Shown here in pieces: positions 1-12,500 of a stretch of DNA of 64,000 bases. The translations under genes were made by a program, and so were the position numbers. Every line of letters begins with the position of its first letter. The first letter of the stretch is position 1. This stretch comes from Gordionus sp. m RMFG-2023 (taxonomy: Eukaryota; Nematomorpha; Gordioida; Chordodea; Parachordodidae). The notes below the pieces were generated by a model that saw nothing but the letters and a program-made list of their open reading frames with translations, had not been told where the DNA came from and made no database searches. The stretch lies in the NCBI RefSeq assembly GCF_954871325.1, contig NC_088775.1, positions 48,027,561 through 48,091,560 on the forward strand, in the 5' to 3' direction.

Positions 1-218
1 TGGGGGTCATACCTCTCTCCCCACCACTTCCATCCAATTTAAAATAACATTATTTTTTAATCCAGTTTTGAGATGAATTAAAACTGTTTTTCAATAAATA
101 TACTACTAAATTTAAAGATTTAAAAATGTGAAAATAGCGATGAAAAGAAAAATAATTTTTAAAATATATAGATTTCTTGTATTTCATTAATTCATAATAT
201 TTTTATAAATAAAATTAC

Positions 219-509
219 CTGCAAACAAACTAAAAACTCGAATTCGTTATGTATCCTTTCACAAACATGACCAATGTCTTCCGCATGGGTTCCGTCATGG
301 CTTTTAGATTGAGCGCTACTACTCACTTTGGCCTCAATAGAATCTTTATTAGTCGTGCTAATATATTTTATGTTATGTGATTGTAGCGGCAGCTTCGGCT
401 TAGGGCCAGCGTTCTCTTTGGAGGTCAAAACGTTCTGCCTTTTGGTGAGAATATCCTTCAATCGTTTATTCGTGGCCAAAATCTCTTCATTTTTACGCCT
501 CAAGACGAT
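219..509 (-). CDS. KIF4: KIF4 exon 13, stalk end
   Basis: Residues 685-781. It begins [19 protein letters not shown], which matches the KIF4 signature NVLRRKTEEAAAANKRLKD as I recall it. A Pro/Lys/Ser/Thr-rich stretch follows, then a more acidic helix ending EFLVCLQ. It ends in phase 0 at a GTAATT donor (218-214), so at least one more exon lies left of the window. Confidence 0.9.
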
Positions 510-3500
510 CTTAATCACATTTTTTGAAAAAGGAATATATTAATTGTGTAACTAAACGTTTAGACTTCAATGCCTCAAGAAAGACTGACCAAGGTATAAA
601 TGGTCCAGAGAACAGATTGGATGAGTGCGATAACAAACAAAAAATGAAATATTTAAAAATATCTCTTGACTTAAGTTTTTGTTTTTAATACTTTTGGTAT
701 TTACATAAATGAATTTAATTTCAAAAAATTAACTAATTGTTAGTGTTGTTAAACGACTCAGCTTAGCCAGTCAAGTTTTTAGTCAAAAAATTTAGTCAAA
801 ACACATGTCGATTTGAGTCGATTAGTCGAAGTCGACTTGTTTTTACGACTCGAGTTCTGAACTGTGATGAGTCCTTAAACAAACATAATACAAAATATTA
901 TCTATTGTAATTTTTTTTTAAATTTTATTTATTAAATTTTAAAAAATATAATAATGAAAGATAATAGATATACTAGTAGAAATATTGTAAGTATTTTATT
1001 CCTAAAAATAAGATTGATTTGTTTTTGATAAGATTATAAAAAAGGAAAATTTTATTTTTAGAAAATAATATAATAACAAAGTAATTGTGGCCAAAAAGAT
1101 ATAAATTTTGCAAAATATTTTATAGAACCAAGTCGAAGTTTCGAAATAAAGAACAAATTTATGTCGTTTTCAAAATTAAATTATAACGAGCTTGGAAATT
1201 GGTAAAATCGATAAAAAATTTGTCGATTTGGATTAGCCTGTGGCGATTTCTAATAAGTATAAGTAGTATTGTTAAATAGCCGATTAGGCTTAGTGGGAGT
1301 CAAGTCGAGTTTTGGGTCAATTAGTCAATTCATTTAAGCCTCAAGTCGCTACTCGAGTTTTTAATTTGAGTCGTGAACCCAGATTAGTGCCCTCCCGTTT
1401 CAATCTTAGCGTTAGATATATTGAGGAAAGAAAAACGTTACTTTTGTCTTTATTTCACATTATCTTAATTTTCAGAATTTTATTCTATATTTAAATTTTC
1501 AAATCATCAATTCACATTATCTTAAGAGTAAACATAAACATCAATTTACATATATTTAAGAGTATTAACAACGTCAATGTTAACATCCTATTAACAATAT
1601 TAAAATATCAAAATACAATAAAGGAAAATGTTTAAATTAAAAAATCGAATATGTTTATAAGTCTTAATGATAATAACTTTTATACTAAAATCAACCCACT
1701 AAGCAAACATGATAAAAGATGAAAAAGAACTATGTGACTAAAATGCTTCAAACATATAAATAAAAAATTTGGGGATAGAAGATTTTTAATAAATATCGTA
1801 TATGAAATAAGAGAGAAAATAATCCATTATCGAGCTTTCATCAGGTTTATTTTATAATCTATAAAAAGTGTGAAAAAGTAAAATAGTAAAACCAAAAAAT
1901 TTTTAATAAAAATATATAAATAATGCTTACAAATTAGAGGATATAAAAAAAAATATTTTTTGTTATACTTATATAGTTACAACAAATTTTCTTGTTCATT
2001 ATTTTTTATTTTCCCTGCTGAGGATACATAACTAGGATGCCTAGACATAGCATATATAAATATTACAAAACTATCAAAGATTCCCTTGTGTATGAAATTA
2101 TGACAATTAAAATTAATTATGTAAAAACTATATTTTTTAAAATGAAAAAAAATTACAATAGAAAGATTATTTTTATGTAGCCCGATCCAAACCCCAATGG
2201 GGCCTGGTCTACTTTAGCAGATATCTAGTTCCCTAGATTTTTATTATGTCATAAAAAAGAGAGAATATTTAAAAATAAATCAGGAAAGAAAATTATAAAA
2301 CTCCTAAATTTTAGTTGTTAAACATCTTAGTCTTTATAATTTTTAAACTTGTTCCGTCTTCAGTTTCTGTTCCTTTTGATTGTAAGCGATTTCACGTTTA
2401 CGGACATTCGACTTAAATTGAATCATTTCTTTATCTTTCTCCATTTTCATTTTTCTAAATTTATCACTTTCCTCCTTCATCTTGCGGATCAATTTAACGC
2501 GTGATTGTTTCATTTCCTAAATTTTTTTTATCAATTGAAACAGAAGTTTTTATTTTAAAAAATAATAACGAAAGATTTTATATAGTTCAGATATTTTACT
2601 TCAAAACCAGAAGAAAAATGTGAAAAAAATATTTTTTATGTCCCTAAAAAGTCCTCAAATATAGCGAATTTATGAGGTCTAAAAATGCAAACTTCTAAGT
2701 GATCTCACGAGCATAGTATGAGATTATTTCGATGAAAACTTGTGTGTATATTTTTTTTTATAGATATATCAATATTTTTCAACCGGTTATACGTCAATTC
2801 GGCGCGGCGAAAATTCAGCGCAGCATCAATTCGGCGCGTATCTATTACAGTTGCAATTTATTTTAAATTACTTAGTATTAAAATATAAGGAAGATTAAAT
2901 AGAAGTCATTTTGAATGTTTAACTACTAATTATTTCTTCATATTTATTTTTACAAAAATCTCAATTTTATTTACTAAATGTGTAATATCGAAAAAAATTA
3001 ACTAATATTTATACCTATTTCTTTAATGGACCAACTTACCACATTATAAGATATGTTGATTAGTAGCCAATATTATGTAAGCCTGGAGATTTTGCGCATA
3101 GAGGGAAGAAAGAAAAAGATGACTTCTATCTCTAATCTTATATATTATTTTGGCTACAATCTTAATAAATCGTTTTTAAAAATAGACCCAAAATACCCCC
3201 CTGATAAGTACTATAATGTTAAATCTTAAATCCCCTTTTCATGCCTAATTTTAGACAACAAAAAAATAAATATAATTATATTTTATTTTGGGATTTTCTC
3301 TTTTTATTTAAACAATTTTAAAGAATTCAATCATTATTTTTCTCAACAATAAAAATAAAAGTTTACATTCTAAAAAACATAAAATCTAAATCTTCTTTTT
3401 TTTATTTTTTCCGCCTAACTATTGACAAAAAATTAATAAATAGAATTATATTTTATCTTGAAATTTTGTCCTTTCCTCCATTTTAAAAAGTTAGTAAAAA

Positions 3501-6500
3501 TCTTTATTTCTTTTCTGTTCCTTCCATAATTTAATCTTTATAATTTCTTTCCATAATTTAATCATTATAAATTGAAAATTCCTGATAAAGGTAAATATTA
3601 ATATTATTTCTGTATATCACTTATAATTTTTATACATTTATTTTTAAGAATGCGTTTAAAATATGTTATAAGTGAACGTGGGCCAAAACAACTTGTTCAT
3701 GATCAATACATATGAGAGAACTATAAATCAAAAAACGATATGGAAATGTGTTGAGTCTTATAAATTACTAGAAGGTAAACCTACCCATTGCAAAGGGCGG
3801 TGCCAATGAAGAAGTAATTCTTCATATAGATAATCATAATCATGTGTTAGATGGTATTGAGATATTAAAAACCGAATGTTAAATAATATTAAAAGACGTG
3901 CCATTGAGGTGACTGATACACCTCAAAAAATTATAAGCAATGCAATAGCAGTGGGTACCCCATCCCTTCATGCTGCCCTACCACTCATCGCGTCAATAAA
4001 GCGGACCATTCAGCGGGCTAGATTGCTTATAAGTTCTCCATTACCTAACCCGACGAACAGTTATTATCTAGATTTGCCCAATATCTATAGAATAACATGT
4101 TCAGGGTTGCCATTCCTTCAATATGATAGCAGGCATTTGCAACCGGAACTGCCAAGAATTTTGATATTCGCCACCACCCAAAATCTTACATTGATGGCGA
4201 AAAGCAGTCACTGGTATGCAGATGGCACATTTAAGACAACCACCTTAATTTTTCACTAACTTTGGATCCTCCATGTCCTGTATCAAAAAACGATTGTACC
4301 CAGATTTTTTGCGCTATTACCGAATAAAACCCAGATTACATATATAAGGGTCTTGGATGAGATAAAAAGATTAAAAAATAATCTAAATTCTATATCGGTA
4401 ATGATCGATATTGAGCAGGCGGAAATAAATGCCTTTACACATTCATTTCCGTCAATAACTGTAAGAGGGTGACAAATGCTCTCTCTTGCATTTGTTCCCA
4501 TATATAGTTGATGCTTTTTATGGACTTACATAAACACCATTCTATCAAGATAATGAAAGAATCTTATATAATCTTATAACATATTATGAAGCGAATTGGA
4601 TTGGGAAAATTCTTCGTAATGGAGAAAGACAACAACCAAGGTTTCCAATTCCCCTATGGAATCAATATGCTGCTATATTGGAGGGAATCCCAAAAACAAA
4701 TAATGCAGTTGAAGGTAATTTTTTTTTAAATTTGCCATCTTTTTAATCATTATTACAAAATCATTTTTTATAATTTACTTTGCAATTTTGTACTATAGAT
4801 TGGCATAGAGCATTCTTATCTCTGTTATCATCGCACCATCCCTCTATTTGGAAATTTTTAGATGCTCTACGGTTAGAACAATCGTTAAACGGTATTGCAT
4901 ATAATTTTAATTTACAAATATAAAGTTTTTTTAATAGCATGTTTTGTATAGTATATTTTATATTTTCTATATTCATTTTATAAATAAATATATTAAATTG
5001 TGCGTTAATTCATTTTTGATTTATATAATAGAAAAAATTAGCCTAAGCATAATATTTTTTTTAAAAGGATTAATAGAATTTAAAGATTTTTAATAAATCT
5101 AAAAAATGAGTCAATTTGATTTTTTTGGATCATGCCTGGGTCTTTAAAAAAGGTCGATTTAAATTCTAGCCAAAATAATATGTGATTCGAGATAGAGGTC
5201 CAAACCTTTCTTTTTCTTTCTTTCTTCTATGCCCAAAATCTCAAATTACATAACATTGGCAACTAATCAGTATACCTTATTTGGTAAATTGGTCAACCAA
5301 ATAAATAGGTATAAATATTGGTTGTTTATTTTTTTTGATATTACACATTCAGTAAATAAAATTGAGATTTTTGTAATATGAAGAAATAATTAATAGGACC
5401 AACATTCAAAATGATTTCTATTTAATCATTCTTATTTTTTTATACTAAGTAATATATAATAAATAGCAACTGTAATCGATAAGCGCTGAATTGTCGCCGT
5501 GCCGAATTGACGCTGCACTGAATTGTTGCCGCGCTGAATTGTTGCCGCGCCGAATTGACGTGATACTATATCAATATTTGTCAACCATTTTTGAATAATT
5601 AAAATTTTGATAAGTAATCACAAAAGTTGACTGCTGCATTTATGCACCGTTACCATCACAGTATAAATTATTTAAAAAATTCAAACAGATCAAATTTAAC
5701 ATAATGAATTATAATTATTAATATTATACCAAATACCAGTACCGTCACTAGATGGGAGAAGTGGGGGGGGGGGGGGGGAAAGGGGCTAAGCCCTTTTAAA
5801 AATTTTTTATACCCAAAAAAGTCATTTTGAAAATGTTAGCTGAAAATAATCTTTAAAAAAAAATTTTTGAGATTATAATATATTGTTCCTTTTATAATTT
5901 TTTATTTATTCATTCAAATTATATTGATTTATTGGCAAATATTCGGTTCATAAATATTCGAAAATATTTAAAATTATTTGTAAGCTCTTCCTTCTGGACA
6001 TTTTCAAATTTAATTTTTTCTTATTATGCATCTGTTTTGTCAATTCAATCAAAATTATGAAAATAATAGATGACTAATTTTTCTACTTCATTCTTTATTT
6101 TATTAAAAAAATTTTTACATAAAACCTAATTAAAAAAATTATAATTTATAAATTTATAATTAAAAATAAAATTCAATAATTGAGTCCCCAAAAAGGAACC
6201 ATAATTGTATCTAAAAATTTCTATTTGAATTTTTTGTAGAATAAAAAGAAATTCTCTGGGTTCTTTATGAAAAGTCGTATTTTATAACCCAGATTTTTTA
6301 AAAACATAAATGTTGAAGGCGAAAAATGCTAGTTAGTAGAAGTCACTACTGGAGTGAATATGAAGTTTTTAAAATTTTTGTATTTGTTTGTCATTTTAAT
6401 TTCTGCCTGTGTTATTAAATTGAAATTTATGTTTAAAGGGAATGATGAGACACACGTGTAGTCCCATATGAGTGATTTGCCGAGGGCCCAAGGTATGGTT

Positions 6501-9500
6501 GTCATACGATCAGATCTTAAACCATCTACTTGAGATAAATTTGATGGTTCAAGATTGATTGGAATGTGTGCAGCTGTTAGGCTTCTATATGTTTTACAGC
6601 TGAGTACCGTTGATGTCGCCCTTGACTAAAAATACAATTTAAGCCATGTCTACCCTTTGAATCAACGGGTGATTTGCATTTGATGCAGGCATGAGGCTGT
6701 ACTATATCGCAACCTTCATAGGGGACTACACGTGATGACTAATTAAAAAATCAAAATTCTACGAAAATAATTTATCTAAATATTTCATTTTTAATTAAAA
6801 TTTTAAAATGAATTGTTTTCTAACAATTGAACAAGCGCTTGCACAAGTTTTTACAGAGGAACCAAATGAAGAAAGAGATAGTTAAAATTCCATCAAAACC
6901 CTCTGCAATTAGTGATTAAGAAGATGCGACGAAAAATGACTTAACAAATGACGGAGTTGTGCCTTCAGTTAATGCTGGTGAATAAAAGATTCATAATATA
7001 ACTGATGACGACATACCAGAACCATCTTCTACAAGAAGCTATTCTGTAATTTCTCGCAATAAAACAGATACCTTATATTCTACAAGCCATTTCAATGGTG
7101 AAGAAGAAGTTATAATAAAATCTGAAAACGATTTAAACAGTAAAAGTACATCAGATATATTTTCTTTAATTTTAATATGAAAACGATTTGCATTGTATAA
7201 GTCCATCAGATATATTTTCTTTAATTTTCGAAGAAGACTTGGATTTCCTATGTAGATAAAAGTAATATTTATGCAAAACAAATGAATAGGCCTAATATAT
7301 GTATAACCATCTCAGATAATAAAAGATTTATTGGAATTTTATTATTTAATGGATATCATTCACTCCTACAAGAAAGGATGTATTAGTCTAATGATAGCGA
7401 TATTTATATTACATAATCCGGAATACAATGACCCAATTACAATTTCGAAATATAATAATATGATAAATTTTATAAAGTTAGGCCTTATATTAATATATTG
7501 AATAATATATTTCAACAATTCAGAATTTTTAAATATAATTTATCAAAAGATGAACAGATGATATCATACTGAGGTCGACATTCTTGCAAAATATTCATAA
7601 AAAAAAAACCAATTCGATCCGGATACAAATCTTGGATATTGGCTTCTTCCAACGGTTACGTATTTTCATTTGATAAATGTCAAAGAAAAAGCGACAATAT
7701 ATATGAATGTGGTGGAAATGTGATCATAAATTATTAAAGGCATTACAAAAACCAAATTATAATAAAATATATTTTGATAATTTTTTTTTACATCATTTAA
7801 ACATTTGTCATACTTAAAAAAATGAGATATTTTATAACCAGAACTGTGAGGGATACAATAAAGCATTGCCGAGTTGAATCTATAGAGTTTTGCATTTAGC
7901 CCAGAAGTTACTAACGACTTCCAACACCAGGAAAAATTTTAAGTACAGGGTATGCAAGTCAGTTTGCATTATAGAGTGAAACCCCTAGTGATTCATCTGG
8001 GCATTATTTATCAAAATTATAGATGGAAAAAGACATAGATGCAGATATTGGCATATGCACTCAAGATATATGTGCTAAACGTGTCAAATTGCACTTCATA
8101 TTAAATCTTTCAAGGATTTTTACAATATATAAACAATTTCAAGTTTTTATTATGAATTACAAAAAAGAATAAATATTTATGTTGTCTCTTGATCTTATGG
8201 TATTATACATATTTTTTTTCTTTTTCCATCTCTCAATGGTTAACTGTGCAGGCTAGATTTTCTATTTACGATTATTTTTCTTGGCTGATTTTTTTAGAAT
8301 AACATATTTGGACATTGATCAATATAATTTGAAAAAATTGGGCCTTTATCCATCAGAAAAATCTTGTCTATTAATGGGTGATGATTAATAAAATATATCA
8401 ATCAAAAAGTATTTTCAATTTTAATATTTAATACATACTTTTTACATAGATTATTCGATTAATTTCTTGAAAAATATTTAAAGCTATGAAGTATCAATAT
8501 TTTAGTTTAAAAATAGGGCTGTGCCGATGTTAAATATCGAATGGGATCGTCACCGATATTTAACGTTTTCCAAAAATATCGGATCGGGCCGATACCTTAT
8601 TTATTTTACAGTATTACAAATCTAAATAATTTTTTTAAAACAATGCAAATACACAACACCCTCTAAATTTTATTTCTTTTTTAAAATAGATTTATAGTTA
8701 TTTTCAAAGTTTTTTTTATAAAAATAAAAAGGAACACCCAAATTTTATTTATTTTAAATCTTTATAAATAATAACGCCAATTTTATTATACAAAATTATT
8801 TTAAATATGGTATCTGAATTATAGAAATATTTTACAAAAGATAAAGATAATTTTGCAAAATGCGTTATCTGATGTATTATCTGAGTCTGCCTTCTGTACG
8901 GCAAGGGATATAGTCCATATAGTTGAAACTTATTGAAAATCTAGAGGCTCTCATATTTATTTTAAAAAATCTAATATATTATAATTTTATGTATTAAATA
9001 TTACAATTTTATAATTCATACTAATATAAAATGGATATATTATTAAATATATTTTTTTTTAATTATAGTCATAATTGTAGAAATAAATAATTAAATTAAA
9101 TGCATAATTCGATTTTTTGCATAAAAAATATTGATTTCTTAATTACATTTGGTTCAAAGGGGGGTGGTGAAAAATCAGTATAAATATCGGATCGGTTTTG
9201 AAGCAATATCGGGAAATATCGGATCGGATAGGCGAAAAATATGTGGATCGGCACAGCCCTAATATATACCTAAATTATCATAATTAAGTAAGGCAATAAG
9301 TGGTAAAATTGTATTTACTGAAAATTATTTAAATAAATGAAAAATATATATTTACTGTATTATAATGATAAATTATTTTTAAAGAGAATAACAACAATAT
9401 TGGAGAATAGCTAAGATAAAGCATAAGTACATTATTGAGCATTAATATAACAATACAGCTAAAATTAAGTGATTTAAAGAAAAACTAACATTTAAAAAAA

Positions 9501-12500
9501 TGCGCAGATATGTAGCAAAATATACTTCGTTCTTAAATATTATATGAATAACCATAATTTCCTATTTATTTTAATATCAATATAGGTGAAAAAAGGACAT
9601 GCTAATTTTGCTTTAAAACAGAGAAAAGTTCACCAAACATAGTAAATAATGTTATCAGACAATTCGCTTTAAAAATAAACTTTTAAAATAATTATGTACA
9701 CACAAGTAAGCAAATGAGTTTTGTTGTAAGTGATCAAATGAATTATTTGATAGACTTAATTTGCTACTAAACTTGTGAGAATATGCAATATTTTAAATTC
9801 GGGAAATAAATATAAAAAGATGATAAATTTTCCTGATATTATTTTTTAAAATTACGGTAATATCGGTTTGGAGTTTATCAATGAGGGCTTTGTTCTGTTC
9901 CTTGATTTTCATAAGTTTGTCATGATCGCCAATCTTTTTGGTCATGGTTATAATCTTGCTTTCCAATTCCAACAGTCGCTTTCTGCGTTTTTCGCTGAGT
10001 TCGCTTTTGAGCGTTTTGTTCCTTTGGGCTTCAAGTAAAGCTATGTTCAGGTTTTCCTTCTCGCTTTGCAACTCATCCACTTCTCTCTTTAAGGAAAATT
10101 TTTTTGATTTAATATTTGGATTTTAAAAAATCATAATTATAATATACCAAGATCTAATAAAAACTAATGCTGTAAAATAACGTTGTTATTAACGTCTTTA
10201 GATATTTTAAGGAAAAATGACTTTTTTAAGTAATGATAAACGCAGGAACTAACTCGTCACGTTAAAAAAATATTTAAAAAATATAGAAAAAACATATTTT
10301 ATTTTTATTATATATTTTTTTAATTTTATAAATAATTTAAGTCAAGTTTTCAATTCAACCACCCAAAATTGAATTAATGGTGCCAAGTTAACGTAAAGCA
10401 AATGCTAAATAACGACCAAATTTATCTAAAACGCAATAAGAGAACCAAACTTGTTTTTAATACGTTTCTTTTTTGAAATAAATTTACGGCACTAAAAAAA
10501 CCAACTAGTTTTATCATGAATTTTATGAATCGCAAAATTAATTTTAAAATAAATGTGTTTATTCGTGATTCCATATATCAATACAAGTAGTAAGAAGATC
10601 TCTTAATTGCTTTTTTTATTCATTTTTTTTAAAATTTTATATATATACGCTATATTTTCATAATCGTTAAATTGTTTTTTATATTTGTTTTAAATTTTTA
10701 TAAATTTGTTTTTTTTAATAAAAAAATTAATGTATTTAAAAAAAATAAATACAATATTTAATAAATAAAAATATATTTTTTTTATATATTCGTAATTTCT
10801 AAAAAATTATATTTTTTTATAAAATTTGAAGTAAATAATTTTGTAGTATATACTCTACAGAAATAAATCAATTTTGAAAAAAAAAACTGAAATTAATAAT
10901 AATTTTCGTAAATTTTATTTTAATGAAATTGTTGTTTAAATATTCAAATACTTGATATCTCTCTTTTAAAGCTAGGATCTCGTTTTCATTAGTTTGCATC
11001 TGATTTATAAGTGTTTCCTTGTCCGATATGGCCTGGGACAGTGACTTGAGTTCCAAGTTCATGTCGACTTGATCCATGACGTCGTTCAAATTGTTAGTCT
11101 TACCATTTAGAATGGAATTATTTTCGTCGGCCTGCAATGACTTATAAATTTATAAAATAATTTAAAATTTCTATATAAAATAAATATAAATTCAAATAAA
11201 TTTAAATAGATAAATTACGGAGTTTCTAAAAAAGATACATTGCTAAATATGTTCATAATTCCTTTCATTGTTTGACATTTTTTTCAATTAAAAGAGTTAG
11301 AAAATTTAATAAAAATTAAGATACCAAATTTTAATAACAAAAATGTGGCTTTACATTATGAAGTTGGCTCTTGAATTCTGACATATATTCATCTCTCTCT
11401 TTTTCCAATACTTGCTGGCTCAATATTTTTCCTTCTAAGGATTCCACGTTGAATTTCAATATTTTGTCTCTATAAAATTCTAACTCCTTCTTTAGCAAAT
11501 CCATTTCGGATTCCATCTGATACAAAAGATAAAATTACAACAATTAAAAAAGAAGGAAATCCATGTGAAATTAAACAGTGTTTCGGAGGAATGATGGTTA
11601 TACATTTATGTTGTAAATTCTATGAAAGATATGTTCAAAGTCTATATCGATATCCATATTAGTTTAACTAATCTTAAATTAATTTATAAACATTTATAAC
11701 GTATCTTGGAAAAAAAATAAGAAATGCGTCATTTAGGAAGAAAAACTTGGATGTCATATACTTATTTATCACCTTTTTAAGTTAAAAATAAAAATGGAGA
11801 AGAAACGTTCTGAAATTATAAAATTAAAAAATATTGTATTATAAAAGACGATATATAAAACAATCATATAATTTTTTGATGTCTAAAATTATATGAATAC
11901 TAAGAAGCGCATTCTTATTTATTTTAAATAACCTTTTTAAATACAAAGAGCCCATAATATTTTATTCATAAAATTTTTTAAATAAAATAGCCTTTTTTTA
12001 TAAATTTCTAATTCGATACCAATTATTATCTATCTAAAAAAAGATCATATATAATTATTTTCTAAATATATCGCCCTTTATAATCCATTATTTGTTTCAC
12101 AAAAAATCAGGGGTTCGAACTGAACCCGAAGAATAAAACCCGGGTTTTGGGGAAAAAAATTGAACCGAACCGAATCCCGTTTGTAAAATTTTCAAAACTC
12201 CAAACCGAACCCAGGAATTTTATTTGAATCCGGGTTCAACCGGGTTCAGTGTATTGTTTAAATTAATATAAGATATTTGTATAATTGTAAATACAAATAT
12301 TAATAATTTACTTGACATTTTATAATATTTTCAAATTTCCAATTAAGTGAAGTGTTAATAAATTTAAAACAATTAAATTCATTTACGCCATTTATTTTTA
12401 ATTTTTAACTTATTCTCAAAGATTATTAATTTGAGGAAAATGAAAGTGAACATGTCAAGTAAAAATTATTATATTGGATTTTGTTAATTTAAAGAAATAG

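Noticed and set aside
192-518. ORF start at 518 (MIK) as a separate small gene
   Set aside because: The sequence is exon 13 of KIF4; the ATG lies in the intron before the acceptor at 511-510.
7039-7866. Minus-strand ORFs over the piggyBac relic
   Set aside because: Antisense to a recognisable transposase reading on the plus strand.
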